Below are positions 1-8,740 of a stretch of DNA of 53,706 nucleotides, one piece after another. The notes beneath the pieces are model-generated. The model ran no database searches, was not told the origin of the DNA, and was given only the letters and a program-made list of their open reading frames with translations. Position numbers and translations under genes: made by a program. Source of the stretch: Bacteroidota bacterium (GTDB taxonomy: Bacteria > Bacteroidota > Bacteroidia > Bacteroidales > Paludibacteraceae); contig JAUZOL010000006.1 in the NCBI GenBank assembly GCA_030706455.1, forward strand, positions 1 to 53,706. The letters run 5' to 3'. Every line of letters starts with the position of its first letter. Position 1 is the first letter of the stretch.

Positions 1-714
1 AACTTCTACTACAAAGTGGCACAAATGGGAGCTCAACACCATATGCTGATTGATTTTCACGGGGCTTATAAACCAACCGGATTGCAAAGAACCTATCCGA
101 ATGTGATTAATTTTGAAGGTGTGTATGGTATGGAACAACTCAAATGGAACAATCCGGATATGCCCCAAAACGACGTGTTGATTTCATATATCCGCATGTT
201 GGCCGGTCCGCTCGATTACACTCCGGGAGCAATGCACAACGCATCCAAAGACAGTTTCCGTCCAATTTTCGGACAACCTATGAGTCAGGGCACCCGCTGT
301 CATCAGCTCGGCTTGTACGTTGTGTTTGAAGCACCGCTCTGTATGCTGGCCGATAGCCCCAGCAACTACGAAAAAGAGTCGGAATGTACCAAATTCATTT
401 CGCAGATACCGACTACTTTCGATCAAACTATAGTACTCGGAGGAGAAGTCGGGAATTACTCGGTCATTGCGCGCAAGAAAGGCAATAACTGGTATATAGG
501 AGCCATCAATAATTGGGATAAACGCGACATCACCATCGATTTCTCATTCCTCGGCCCGGGCAAATGGAAAGCCGAAGTATTCAAAGACGGAATCAATGCC
601 AACAATAACGGTAACGACTATAAACGGGAATTTTTGAATATTTCAGACCAGTCGCATCTGGCAGTACATTTGGCCGAAGGCGGAGGCTGGGCAGCCATCG
701 TAAGGGCTGAATAA
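1..714 (+). CDS. GH97 family alpha-glucosidase/glycosidase, C-terminal part (5' end outside window)
   Basis: The frame is open from base 1, so the gene starts upstream. The visible ~237 residues match the end of the (beta/alpha)8 barrel and the C-terminal beta domain of GH97 enzymes such as SusB: 'HHMLIDFHGAYKPTG' is followed by 'YPNVINFEGVYGMEQLKW', which carries the conserved glutamates of the family's active-site region. GH97 enzymes are exported glycosidases of Bacteroidota that cleave alpha-glucosides or alpha-galactosides. The NFEGV form is, as I remember it, the inverting alpha-glucosidase type, but the substrate cannot be fixed from the fragment. A strong hairpin terminator follows. 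Confidence 0.9.
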   Translation, partial: NFYYKVAQMGAQHHMLIDFHGAYKPTGLQRTYPNVINFEGVYGMEQLKWNNPDMPQNDVLISYIRMLAGPLDYTPGAMHNASKDSFRPIFGQPMSQGTRCHQLGLYVVFEAPLCMLADSPSNYEKESECTKFISQIPTTFDQTIVLGGEVGNYSVIARKKGNNWYIGAINNWDKRDITIDFSFLGPGKWKAEVFKDGINANNNGNDYKREFLNISDQSHLAVHLAEGGGWAAIVRAE

Positions 715-732
715 ATAGAAAGTATTGTATAC

Positions 733-770
733 AAAAAGCTCCGTGACAAATATTTATCACGGAGCTTTTT
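733..770. terminator. Bidirectional rho-independent terminator
   Basis: A perfect 14-bp inverted repeat (AAAAAGCTCCGTGA / TCACGGAGCTTTTT) with a 10-nt loop has an A-run on one side and a T-run on the other. It lies between the convergent GH97 and GIN-domain genes, so it can stop transcription in both directions. Confidence 0.9.
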
Positions 771-789
771 GTTTTATAATAATAGAGCA

Positions 790-1590
790 TTATCCTTTAT
801 GCTGTACTTTGCCGTGTCCGGTATGCGACAAATCCTCTAATTCACCATCACCGCAATAGGCAACATCACCATGTCCAAGATTCTGAATTTTAATGGTATG
901 AGATGCAAATACCGTAGTATCGCCATGTCCTATGCTTTTGACATTAACATTTCTGGACACAAGATCAGTTCCGGAAATATCACCATGCCCTTCGTTGCAG
1001 ATGGACAGAGAATCACACGAACCGGTCAAAACCATATCGCCTCTTCCTTTGTGGTTGATTTCCAGGGCAGAACCTTTCAACTCTAGGTTCAGGTCGCCTT
1101 TACTGGCATTATTAATGACTAAATCGTTGGTTTCGCATTTCAATGTAAAGTCTCCATGATTCGTCGACATTACTTTTACGGAAGGAGCTTTGAGTTCGAG
1201 AAACACATCTCCGTGAGAAACAGTCTTAATTACCATCGCATATTTGGAATCGAGAGGTTTCACCGTTTTAATATCAGCATGTGAAGTCACATAAAGAGCT
1301 TCAAGCGCATGGCAATAAATAGTGATTTTGCCGTAAGTAAAGAGAGGAATTTTTTGGCGAAGATCCTGCGTTACGAAAAGCGTTTTGATGGAATTATCCA
1401 CCCGTACGCCGTCAATCAGGTTGTCGTCCATTTCAATCACCACTTTTTCTTCGTCCGACTGAACGATTTCGACGTTACACTGCGTGCAAAGATGAAGTTG
1501 TAAAAAGGGACTAACTGCTATCGTTTTACTGACAACATTTCCGCTGCCTTTTTCATTAAATATTCTTCTGAGTTTTTTAAATGTAACCAT
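790..1590 (-). CDS. GIN-domain (DUF2807) beta-helix-like protein
   Basis: This 266-residue protein has repeated short strands that end in 'GHGD', 'SHGD', 'NHGD', 'SKGD' or 'RGD' turns, spaced about 20 residues apart. That is the signature of the 'putative auto-transporter adhesin, head GIN domain' family (DUF2807), predicted to fold as a right-handed beta-helix. Many family members carry a signal peptide or lipobox. This one begins MVTFKKLRRIFNEKG with no hydrophobic stretch, so either it is cytoplasmic or the true start differs. Its function is unknown. The nearest -7-like element on this strand is 50 bp upstream, in the divergent gap shared with the AraC gene. Confidence 0.75.
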   Translation of the reverse strand: MVTFKKLRRIFNEKGSGNVVSKTIAVSPFLQLHLCTQCNVEIVQSDEEKVVIEMDDNLIDGVRVDNSIKTLFVTQDLRQKIPLFTYGKITIYCHALEALYVTSHADIKTVKPLDSKYAMVIKTVSHGDVFLELKAPSVKVMSTNHGDFTLKCETNDLVINNASKGDLNLELKGSALEINHKGRGDMVLTGSCDSLSICNEGHGDISGTDLVSRNVNVKSIGHGDTTVFASHTIKIQNLGHGDVAYCGDGELEDLSHTGHGKVQHKG

Positions 1591-1639
1591 CTCAATAGAA
1601 TTTTGGTATTAGATACTTCAGTTGTATGTGTTAATTCAA

Positions 1640-1647
1640 CAAAGATA
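1640..1647 (-). promoter_or_regulatory. -7 element (TATCTTTG) of the GIN-domain gene
   Basis: CAAAGATA on the + strand reads TATCTTTG on the - strand and matches the Bacteroidota -7 consensus TAnnTTTG, about 50 bp before the GIN-domain start. No clear -33 element was identified. Confidence 0.5.
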
Positions 1648-1691
1648 AATCAGCATATATGATGTTCATTTATATTTAAAGAATTTGTTTT

Positions 1692-1699
1692 TATATTTG
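1692..1699 (+). promoter_or_regulatory. -7 element (TATATTTG) of the AraC-type gene
   Basis: TATATTTG matches TAnnTTTG and lies 48 bp before the ATG at 1748. An imperfect dyad (AGAATATTATTCTATATTCT) follows it directly and could be an operator for autoregulation. Confidence 0.5.
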
Positions 1700-1747
1700 C
1701 AGAATATTATTCTATATTCTGCATAGCTCAAATATCCTGATAAAAAG

Positions 1748-2275
1748 ATGACTATTACAATCGACAATCAGACTTACTCATTGAATGACAGTAAACTGGA
1801 TGCTGAAAGCATTGAGCAGCTTCTGACTTTCTGGGCAAAAAAGCAGGCTGCTCTATCAATTTTCGAATCGGAGGAACTTTGTGTTTTTTGTCTCCAAAAG
1901 CCTCAAATTTCAAAAACCCGATTTTGTCACAATGATTACGACAAAGGCCGGTTGTTGTTTGCCCGTCAGTACCTGCTGGATCACCTGACAATGCCCCCGA
2001 CAATAGATGACCTGGCAAAAATTGCAGGAATAAACAGCTTCAAACTCAAAAACGGATTCAAAGAATTGTTTGGCGATACGATTTACAGTTATCTGAACAG
2101 TTTTCGTCTTGAAAAAGCTGTAAATATGATTGCATTAGGCGAAAAAAACATGACTCAAATCGCTTTTGAACTCGGTTTTTCCTCTCTTCAACATTTTAGT
2201 ACAGCATTTAAAAAAGCATACGGGTGTTCGCCAAAAAAAATTAAATCTACCCCGGGCTTACAGCCCAAACTATAG
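1748..2275 (+). CDS. Short AraC/XylS-family transcriptional regulator
   Basis: The last ~100 of 175 residues form an AraC-type double HTH: the first helix-turn-helix is in 'TIDDLAKIAGINSFKLKNGF' and the second contains 'TQIAFELGFSSLQHFSTAFK' followed by the family ending YGCSPKK. The N-terminal ~65 residues are much shorter than the usual cupin sensor domain and include three cysteines near 'CVFCLQKP', so any signal it senses is unclear. The nitroreductase gene follows in the same direction but has its own -7-like element; regulation of that neighbour is an inference from position only. Confidence 0.88.
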   Translation: MTITIDNQTYSLNDSKLDAESIEQLLTFWAKKQAALSIFESEELCVFCLQKPQISKTRFCHNDYDKGRLLFARQYLLDHLTMPPTIDDLAKIAGINSFKLKNGFKELFGDTIYSYLNSFRLEKAVNMIALGEKNMTQIAFELGFSSLQHFSTAFKKAYGCSPKKIKSTPGLQPKL

Positions 2276-2294
2276 GTGGGCAAGAAAAAACTAT

Positions 2295-2302
2295 TATATT
2301 TG
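2295..2302 (+). promoter_or_regulatory. -7 element (TATATTTG) of the nitroreductase gene
   Basis: TATATTTG fits TAnnTTTG and lies about 145 bp before the ATG at 2448, leaving a long leader. The assignment is by motif only. Confidence 0.4.
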
Positions 2303-2447
2303 TTGCATCATTTTTCCAAAACAGGGAGCCCTCAGTCGTTTTTTAACCAAAACGATTACTCTTACGTCTAACAGACAAGACTGTATTTACCTCCGTAAAC
2401 CAATGATACGGACGGTTCGTTTAACCAAAAACTAACTACTACCAAAA

Positions 2448-3074
2448 ATGAAAACACTGCTATTATCTGCCGTCTTTGTGTGTTCATGCTCTTTGTTGTC
2501 AGCCCAAAATATTCAACTTCCACAACCTGTTCGTACAGGTGGTAAACCGTTGATGGACGCATTAAATCTGCGTCAGTCTGCCCGTCAGTTTGATTCTGAA
2601 AAAAATATTTCAAACCAAACGCTTTCCAACTTGTTGTGGGCGGCATGGGGTTTTAACCGGGAAAAGAAGAGAACTGCTCCTTCTTCGATGGACCGTCAGG
2701 AAATCGATTTGTATGTCGTTACAAAAGAAGGAATTTACAGATACGATGCAGCACAAAATAATCTTGTACTTATTGTAGCCGGAGATTATCGCAAAGACAC
2801 AGGCATGCAAGCATATGTAGGCGAAGCTCCTGTAAACATTGTATTTGTGTGCAATAAATCCAAGATCAATTCAAATAGTGAAAGCGGACTGATTGAAGCA
2901 ACTTATGCTAACAGCGGTTTCATTTCACAAAATATCTATTTGTTTTGCGCGTCAGAAGGACTTTCAACAGTTGTACGCGCAAGCATTGTCAAGGAAAAAC
3001 TGGCAAAGATAATGAACCTGACCGATGACCAGATGATTACACTGGCTCAAACCATCGGTTACCCTAAAAAGTAA
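2448..3074 (+). CDS. Exported nitroreductase-family (SagB-like) protein
   Basis: Residues 1-20 (MKTLLLSAVFVCSCSLLSAQ) form a signal peptide. The mature part has the nitroreductase pattern: 'ALNLRQSARQFDSE' near residue 40 (the RxSxRxF FMN-phosphate-binding motif), 'LSNLLWAAWGFNR', and a C-terminal 'TIGYPKK' after a helical region. These enzymes use FMN to carry out two-electron reductions with NAD(P)H. At 208 residues it has normal length. Periplasmic nitroreductases of this type are common in Bacteroidota, but no substrate can be named. It is preceded by an AraC-type regulator. Confidence 0.85.
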   Translation: MKTLLLSAVFVCSCSLLSAQNIQLPQPVRTGGKPLMDALNLRQSARQFDSEKNISNQTLSNLLWAAWGFNREKKRTAPSSMDRQEIDLYVVTKEGIYRYDAAQNNLVLIVAGDYRKDTGMQAYVGEAPVNIVFVCNKSKINSNSESGLIEATYANSGFISQNIYLFCASEGLSTVVRASIVKEKLAKIMNLTDDQMITLAQTIGYPKK

Positions 3075-3125
3075 TTTCAAACTCATACGCGGCTATTTGC
3101 TAGTCGCTAAAAACCATCTGACCCA

Positions 3126-6100
3126 ATGCGCTATTTAGTCTTTTTATTTCTTATCTCAATAAATGCTGTTTCACTTTCTGCAAAAGGGAAATCGTCCGCT
3201 TCCGTCACATTGCGCGATTCGTTGGTGCATTATGCAAAAACGTTAATCAACACGCCTTATCGTTCAGGATCAAAAGGCCCAAGCGGATTCGATTGTTCCG
3301 GCTACACAAGCTATGTATACGGCAAATTCGGCATGTCACTCAATTCATCTTCCGGTTCGCAGGTAGCAAACGGGCAAGAAGTAGACATCGACAACCTCAA
3401 AAAAGGAGATTTGGTATTTTTCAAAGGACACAACAACAAGAAATCACGCATTGGCCACGTTGGCATCTTTCTGGACAAAAATTCTGATGGGAGCTTTAAT
3501 TTCATCCATTCAGCCAACGGTGGCGGCGTTCGCATCGACAACAGCAACTCCGGCTATTATGCAAAACGCTATGTTACAGGATGTACTGTAATAGCCGATA
3601 AGAAATTATATAAATTTGATCCCGTTCAGGTGAAATCGTTCTCCGATTTTGACGACAACGTACAATATGCATCAACAGGCAAAACCCACAAAGTACGAAA
3701 AGGGGAATCATTATACACAATTGCTCAGAAATACAATGTTTCGGAAGAGCAACTGAAAGAATGGAACAACATTAACGGTAACAAAATAAAACCGGGACAA
3801 AAGCTTTCCATTCAGTCTGAACAAAAAAGTTCAAACAAAGAATTAGCGAGCAACACCGATAAAAAACACGCTAAGGAACAAATTGCATCTGAAGGCAAGA
3901 CCCACACTGTAAAAAAAGGAGAATCATTTTATACTATCGCAAAGAAATATCATGTTTCTGAAGACGATCTGATCAAAGCCAATTCTCACAACGGAGAAAA
4001 AATTAAACCCGGAGATAAGCTTCAAATTCCCGGCGGATCAGCTTCTGTCAAAAACGAAAACGAATCACAGGAAAGTGTAGCCAAAAAAACTGTTACTTCA
4101 CGACAAACCCACAAGGTAAAGAAAGGTGAAACCTTGTCCGAAATCGCTGAAAAATATCACACCACTACAGCAAAAATCAAACGTCTGAACGGGCTATCGG
4201 GTAATAAGCTCAAACCGGGTGCAACACTGACTGTTCAAGAAGTTGAAAAGGAAGTTCCTGTAAAAGAGACCAAAGCCGAAATAGCTTCAAAAGCCTCTAA
4301 AAAAGAGACCGTAAACGAAGAAGAACAAGCTACAAAAACAGCGACTTCACGCAAAACACATAAAGTGCGTAAAGGTGAGACCCTGTCTGAAATTGCAGAC
4401 AAGTTTGGTGTTTCCGTTTCACAACTCAAAAAATGGAACGGTCTTTCTAAAAACAAAGTAAAGCCGGGAACTTACCTGACTGTTCAGATGACAGAAAAAG
4501 AAGTTCCTGTAAAAGAAGCCAAAGCTGAAGCCGCACCTAAAGCCTCGAAAAAAGAGACCGTAAACGAAGAAGAACAAGCTACAAAAACCGTCACATCACG
4601 CAAAACCTATAAAGTACGCAAAGGGGATACATTGTCTGGTATTGCAGATAAATATGGAATTTCCGTTACGCAACTCAAAAAATGGAACGGTCTTTCTAAA
4701 AACAAAGTGAAACCGGGAACTTATCTGACTGTTCAGATGGCAGAAAAAGAAGTGCCGGTAAAAGAGACAAAAGCTGAAGCTGCTCCTAAGGTCTCTAAAA
4801 AAGAGGCTGTAAACGAAGAAGAACAAGCTACAAAAACCGTCACATCACGCAAATCTCCCAAAGTGCGTAAGGGTGAGACCTTATCCGGAATTGCAGACAA
4901 ATTTGGTGTCTCTGTTTCTCAACTCAAAAAATGGAACGGTCTTTCTAAAAACAAAGTAAAGCCGGGGACTTACCTGACTGTTCAGATGACAGAAAAAGAA
5001 GTACCGGCAAAAGAGACAAAAGCTGAAGCTGCTCCTAAAGCCTCTAAAAAAGAGACTGTAAACGAAGAAGAACAAGCTACAAAAACCGTCACATCACGCA
5101 AATCTCACAAAGTGCGTAAGGGTGAGACCTTATCCGGAATTGCAGACAAATTCGGTGTCTCTGTTTCTCAACTCAAAAAATGGAACGGACTTTCAAAAAA
5201 CAAAGTGAAGCCTGGCACCTATCTGACAGTTCAGATGACTGAGAAAGAAGTTCCTGTAAGAGAAGCCAAAGCAAAACCTGAGACAGAAACCTCTACTGTT
5301 CAAAAAGAAAACCCTTCGGAAAAGACGCATATCGTAGAAAAAGGAGAAACACTTTATTCTATAGCTAAATCGCACCACATATCTGCTCTCAAGATTAAAG
5401 AACTGAACAACCTCACAGACAATCAGGTTCATGAAGGAGACGTTCTCTCTCTTGATCCCAACGCTCCTGTTTCTAAAGCGAAAGAAGTGGTGCAAAACGA
5501 AACAAAAGCCCAACAACCGGAGGTTGCTTCTGTTCAGAAAAAAGATGATGTAAAACCTGTTGTATTAAGTGCACAACCATCCGAAAAGATCGATACTCTG
5601 ACTACCAGTTATAAAGTCAATAAAACTCACGTTGTACAAGACGGAGAAACACTGGAGTCTATAGCTGAACTCTATCAGGTAACGCCGGCTCAGATAAAAA
5701 GCTGGAACGGAATTTCAAGAAAGAAAAGCAAGGTAACTCCGGGGCAAAAGCTGACCGTTGAGACTGTAAAAAAAGAGTATGTTGTTGTATCTGCAAAAAA
5801 GAAAAGACCAGCAACCAAGGGAAAAGCAACTAAAGAAGTCGTAACCGCAGAAGAGCCTTACACCGCACCCGTAGTTTCTTCAAAACCGGTAAAAACCAGC
5901 CATACCGTTTCAAAGGGCGAAACACTCTTCACCATAGCTAAAGAAACAAATCTCACGGTTGACCAACTAAAAGAATACAATCACCTGAACAACACTGACG
6001 TAAAGGAGAATCAGGTTTTAAGCCTTATTCCTGACTCTACCAACGTAGTCAGAAAAGCTGAAATTAAAACTGCAAATGCAGCCAAACACATCAAATATAT

Positions 6101-6233
6101 TGTGAAGCCCGGAGATACATTGTTCTCTATAGCTAAAGCACACAACGTATCCGTTGACGATCTGAAAGCTGCGAATGAAATCACCTCTGGTGAAGTCAAT
6201 ATCGGCCAGCAATTGCAAATTCCAGCACGTTAA
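3126..6233 (+). CDS. Secreted NlpC/P60 endopeptidase with 11 LysM domains
   Basis: After a signal peptide (residues 1-19) comes an NlpC/P60 cysteine peptidase domain (about residues 30-160), with Cys57 in 'GFDCSGY', His111 in 'GHVGIFL' and a further His near residue 128. Such enzymes cut gamma-D-Glu-diamino acid bonds in peptidoglycan. The remaining ~850 residues carry 11 LysM modules, each beginning like 'THKVRKGETLSEIA' and ending like 'KPGTYLTV', joined by Lys/Glu/Ala-rich linkers. LysM binds N-acetylglucosamine in peptidoglycan. Eleven copies is far above the usual one to four. Modules 4-7 are nearly identical and lie in a DNA-level tandem repeat. truA follows 6 bp downstream, so the two are probably co-transcribed. 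Confidence 0.92.
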   Translation: MRYLVFLFLISINAVSLSAKGKSSASVTLRDSLVHYAKTLINTPYRSGSKGPSGFDCSGYTSYVYGKFGMSLNSSSGSQVANGQEVDIDNLKKGDLVFFKGHNNKKSRIGHVGIFLDKNSDGSFNFIHSANGGGVRIDNSNSGYYAKRYVTGCTVIADKKLYKFDPVQVKSFSDFDDNVQYASTGKTHKVRKGESLYTIAQKYNVSEEQLKEWNNINGNKIKPGQKLSIQSEQKSSNKELASNTDKKHAKEQIASEGKTHTVKKGESFYTIAKKYHVSEDDLIKANSHNGEKIKPGDKLQIPGGSASVKNENESQESVAKKTVTSRQTHKVKKGETLSEIAEKYHTTTAKIKRLNGLSGNKLKPGATLTVQEVEKEVPVKETKAEIASKASKKETVNEEEQATKTATSRKTHKVRKGETLSEIADKFGVSVSQLKKWNGLSKNKVKPGTYLTVQMTEKEVPVKEAKAEAAPKASKKETVNEEEQATKTVTSRKTYKVRKGDTLSGIADKYGISVTQLKKWNGLSKNKVKPGTYLTVQMAEKEVPVKETKAEAAPKVSKKEAVNEEEQATKTVTSRKSPKVRKGETLSGIADKFGVSVSQLKKWNGLSKNKVKPGTYLTVQMTEKEVPAKETKAEAAPKASKKETVNEEEQATKTVTSRKSHKVRKGETLSGIADKFGVSVSQLKKWNGLSKNKVKPGTYLTVQMTEKEVPVREAKAKPETETSTVQKENPSEKTHIVEKGETLYSIAKSHHISALKIKELNNLTDNQVHEGDVLSLDPNAPVSKAKEVVQNETKAQQPEVASVQKKDDVKPVVLSAQPSEKIDTLTTSYKVNKTHVVQDGETLESIAELYQVTPAQIKSWNGISRKKSKVTPGQKLTVETVKKEYVVVSAKKKRPATKGKATKEVVTAEEPYTAPVVSSKPVKTSHTVSKGETLFTIAKETNLTVDQLKEYNHLNNTDVKENQVLSLIPDSTNVVRKAEIKTANAAKHIKYIVKPGDTLFSIAKAHNVSVDDLKAANEITSGEVNIGQQLQIPAR
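4245..5272 (+). repeat. 249-bp tandem repeat encoding LysM modules 4-7 and linkers
   Basis: Matching positions (the CGCAAA before each LysM) fall at 4350, 4599, 4848 and 5097, exactly 249 bp (83 codons) apart. Each unit is one linker (EKEVPVKE...KASKKETVNEEEQ) plus one LysM domain. The high nucleotide identity points to recent duplication and a likelihood of copy-number change by recombination. Confidence 0.9.
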
Positions 6234-6239
6234 TTACCC

Positions 6240-7007
6240 GTGAAAAGAAGGTATTTCATCTGGTTGTCATATAACGGCACACACTACCACGGCTGGCAAA
6301 TACAGCCCAATGGGGTATCCGTACAGGAAAAACTACAAGAATCAATTTCGCTGCTAATGCGGATTCATACCGACGTTATCGGAGCAGGCCGTACAGATGC
6401 CGGCGTTCATGCACGCACCATGGTAGCCCATTTCGACGCGGAAGAGATTGAACAACCCGAATTGTTTCTTAAGAAGCTAAATGGCGTCCTTCCTAACGAC
6501 ATTGCAGTATGGGATCTGAAAAAGGTCAAGCCGGGAGCTCATGCCCGCTTTGACGCCATCAACCGCACATACGAATACTGGGTAACCCCGGAGAAAAATC
6601 CGTTTCATCTCGAATCAGCAGCGCGCGTGCATAGTCCGCTCGATTTTGAAGCTATGAATAAAGCGGCGGCAATACTACCCGAATATATCGACTTTACGAG
6701 CTTCAGCAAGCTCCATACTGACGTTAAGACCAACAATTGCACCATAACACAGGCATACTGGGCAAAACGGGGAGATATATGGGTATTTACCATCACTGCC
6801 AACCGATTTCTCAGGAATATGGTCCGGGCAATTGTAGGGACATTGCTCAAAGTAGGAAGAGGCCAATTAACCGAAAAAGATTTCAGAGCCATAATCGAGG
6901 CTAAAGACAGAGGTAAAGCCGGCTCTTCGGCCTATGCACACGGATTATATCTAACGGATGTGGCTTATCCCGCCTCTGTTTTTGAGTCTGACGAATGTGC
7001 ACTATAA
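6240..7007 (+). CDS. truA: tRNA pseudouridine(38-40) synthase
   Basis: TruA converts uridines 38-40 of the tRNA anticodon stem-loop to pseudouridine. The protein has normal length (255 residues) and the diagnostic 'GAGRTDAGVHA' motif with the catalytic Asp53; 'RTYEYW', 'DFTSFSK' and 'FLRNMVRAIVGTLL' are other conserved family segments. The start is GTG at 6240 because there is no suitable ATG between the upstream stop at 6233 and the conserved 'YFIWLSYNGTHYHGWQ'. The 6-bp gap suggests translational coupling to the LysM gene. Confidence 0.95.
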   Translation: MKRRYFIWLSYNGTHYHGWQIQPNGVSVQEKLQESISLLMRIHTDVIGAGRTDAGVHARTMVAHFDAEEIEQPELFLKKLNGVLPNDIAVWDLKKVKPGAHARFDAINRTYEYWVTPEKNPFHLESAARVHSPLDFEAMNKAAAILPEYIDFTSFSKLHTDVKTNNCTITQAYWAKRGDIWVFTITANRFLRNMVRAIVGTLLKVGRGQLTEKDFRAIIEAKDRGKAGSSAYAHGLYLTDVAYPASVFESDECAL

Positions 7008-7097
7008 ATTTTTGAAAAAAATTAGGCAATTAACATATTGAAAAAGAATGACGTAAAAAAAGAAGGCATATTTTTCTGCAAAAAAAGAGACAAAACA

Positions 7098-7129
7098 TTT
7101 GCAGGTTTCAAAAAAACCCCTTACCTTTG
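7098..7129 (+). promoter_or_regulatory. Promoter of tRNA-Asn
   Basis: TTTG at 7098-7101, 20 bp of spacer, then TACCTTTG at 7122-7129 match the Bacteroidota -33/-7 promoter (TTTG, 19-21 bp, TAnnTTTG). The tRNA begins 60 bp downstream of the -7 element. Confidence 0.7.
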
Positions 7130-7189
7130 CATCACTTTTCTGAGAGACATCAACCACAGCAAAGGCCGATAAACAAAGGAAAGTAACCT

Positions 7190-7263
7190 TCTTCAGTAGC
7201 TCAGTCGGTTAGAGCACCTGACTGTTAATCAGGGGGTCGTAGGTTCAAGTCCTACCTGAAGAG
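7190..7263 (+). tRNA. tRNA-Asn (anticodon GTT), rebuilt at the left prophage junction
   Basis: The full cloverleaf is visible: acceptor TCTTCAG/CTGAAGA (7190-7196 and 7256-7262), D stem GCTC/GAGC, anticodon stem CCTGA/TCAGG with loop CTGTTAA and anticodon GTT at 7224-7226, T stem GTAGG/CCTAC with TTCAAGT loop, and discriminator G at 7263. CCA is not encoded. From 7222 onward the sequence is the shared att core, so the 3' part is supplied by the phage and the tRNA stays functional. Confidence 0.96.
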
Positions 7264-7264
7264 C
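7222..7264 (+). repeat. attL core (43 bp, 3' part of tRNA-Asn)
   Basis: Starts at CTGTTAATC in the anticodon loop and ends at GAAGAGC one base past the tRNA; identical to 48385-48427. The flanking bases differ (A versus T before, A versus C after), which fixes the core length. Integration at the anticodon loop/T-arm half of a tRNA is usual for tyrosine integrases. Confidence 0.95.
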
Positions 7265-7274
7265 ATTTTATAAT

Positions 7275-7320
7275 ACGCTGATATTTAGATTATTAAAATC
7301 TGATGTCAGCGTTTTTTTTT
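7275..7320 (+). terminator. Phage-borne terminator behind the rebuilt tRNA-Asn
   Basis: ACGCTGA (7275-7281) pairs with TCAGCGT (7306-7312), with partly complementary sequence inside, followed by a run of nine T. It replaces the original host terminator, which now lies beyond attR at 48437. Confidence 0.75.
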
Positions 7321-7392
7321 GGTTTAAAATTGATTTTGCATACAATTTATTGTTAATTTATCGTCGTAAATTCACTTCAATTGTAAAAATAC

Positions 7393-7433
7393 CTACTGAA
7401 ATAATAGACAACCTACTACTAAATCTACTGCAA
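7393..7433. promoter_or_regulatory. Candidate integrase arm-type sites, left arm
   Basis: Three CTACT-based motifs: CTACTGAAA at 7393, CTACTACTAAA at 7413 and CTACTGCAAA at 7425; the last two start 12 bp apart. Similar motifs with the same 12-bp spacing occur in the right arm (48306 and 48318). Their role is inferred from repetition and position on both sides of the att cores. Confidence 0.45.
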
Positions 7434-7455
7434 AACGATATAATACATACCCCCT

Positions 7456-8670
7456 ATGCTTACAAAAATAATACTTGAAAAACGATCAAAAACAACAAAA
7501 GAATTTCCTGTACGGATTTATTTTTGGTTCAAAAAGCGACCGGTTTATATTCCTACAGGTATTTCAGTGTCTGAATCCAATTTTGAAGATGGGGAGATAA
7601 TCAATTTACCGGAAGCAAAAAAGATGAATGCTATTATAAAATTGAAAAAGTTGGATATAGATACTAAATTGCTCGATTTAGAATTTCATCGACGAGTAAA
7701 ATATTTTGATGCCTCAACCATTAAGCAATATCTGGAAGGAAAATGTACAGAAGAGGATGATATAAGTTTCAAAAAATACTATGATAGCTATATTACTCGT
7801 CTTTCAAAAAACAAAGGCACTATAGGCACATTCTTCGACATGATAAAGAAATTGTCGGTTTATACCGATGTCGAAAAGCTTTCCTTTGAAAATATGAATA
7901 AAGCCTGGTTGCAAAATTTCGATAATTGGATGGAAAATTCTGGCCTTAGCGACAACACGCGCGGCATTTATTTAAGAAACATACGCACATTGTTTAACGA
8001 TGCTATTGATAACAACGTAATTTCGCTAGATAAATACCCATTTCGACGGTTTAAAATTAAAACCAAAGATACGGAGCCAAAGCCGATGGAACTCCACGAA
8101 TTCAAAGCATTTGTAAATGCTGAATGCACACCGGCTGTCGAACGATATAAAAAGCTATTTCTGCTTTCGTTTTATCTTAGAGGCCTCAACATGAAAGATA
8201 TTCTCTTTCTTCCTCCTAATGCCATTACAAAAGGATATATAGTATTGTCTCGTACAAAAACAAATGTTCCTTTGAAAATAAAAATTTACCCGGAAGCAAT
8301 GGAAATTATTAACGAATACAAAGGAATAAATTATCTTCTAAATCCGATGGATACACGAAGCAACTATCGAGATTTTGAACGCACACTGAATAAACAAATC
8401 AAATCAATTGGACAACCTAAAGTAGAAAGAAAAAAGAGGGGAGAAAAACAAAAAATAGAATCTATAAAGCCCAAAGGACCGTTTGATAAGATTTCTATTT
8501 ATTGGGCGCGTTATACATTTTCCACATTCGCAGCAGATTTAGATATACCGGATAAATATATAGACTTGATGATCGGACATAAACGGACAGGCATGATTGA
8601 TAAATATGTAAAAAGACGCCAGGAAAAATTAGATGAATATCATCGCCAGGTACTTGATTATGCAAAATAA
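7456..8670 (+). CDS. int: Tyrosine site-specific integrase
   Basis: A 404-residue tyrosine recombinase of the Bacteroidota phage type. An N-terminal arm-binding domain is followed by a SAM-like core-binding domain (about residues 105-195) and a catalytic domain (about 210-400). Catalytic features: Arg in 'LRGLNMKDILFL', 'IYWARYTFSTFA' (the HxxR box, with Tyr in place of the first His, a variant I remember from related integrases), 'IGHKRTGMIDKYVKR' with the Gly-His pair and the probable nucleophilic Tyr. It lies 190 bp from attL and reads into the prophage. It should integrate and excise the element at tRNA-Asn. Confidence 0.93.
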   Translation: MLTKIILEKRSKTTKEFPVRIYFWFKKRPVYIPTGISVSESNFEDGEIINLPEAKKMNAIIKLKKLDIDTKLLDLEFHRRVKYFDASTIKQYLEGKCTEEDDISFKKYYDSYITRLSKNKGTIGTFFDMIKKLSVYTDVEKLSFENMNKAWLQNFDNWMENSGLSDNTRGIYLRNIRTLFNDAIDNNVISLDKYPFRRFKIKTKDTEPKPMELHEFKAFVNAECTPAVERYKKLFLLSFYLRGLNMKDILFLPPNAITKGYIVLSRTKTNVPLKIKIYPEAMEIINEYKGINYLLNPMDTRSNYRDFERTLNKQIKSIGQPKVERKKRGEKQKIESIKPKGPFDKISIYWARYTFSTFAADLDIPDKYIDLMIGHKRTGMIDKYVKRRQEKLDEYHRQVLDYAK

Positions 8671-8677
8671 TACAGCA

Positions 8678-8710
8678 GGGCACGATAAGATTCATTGTCT
8701 TACCGTGCCC
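8678..8710. terminator. Convergent hairpin between integrase and lysis-end gene
   Basis: GGGCACG-A-TAAGA pairs with TCTTA-C-CGTGCCC around a 7-nt loop, with one mismatch. It lies in the 70-bp gap between converging genes. There is no clean T-run on either side, so termination efficiency is uncertain. Confidence 0.55.
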
Positions 8711-8740
8711 CGATTTGGTTCTATCAAATGATAGATCAAC

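Noticed and set aside
7456-8670. Integrase with Tyr instead of His in the HxxR box, possibly inactive
   Set aside because: I recall the YWAR form from related Bacteroidota integrases; the Arg, Gly-His and Tyr are in place and the length is normal.
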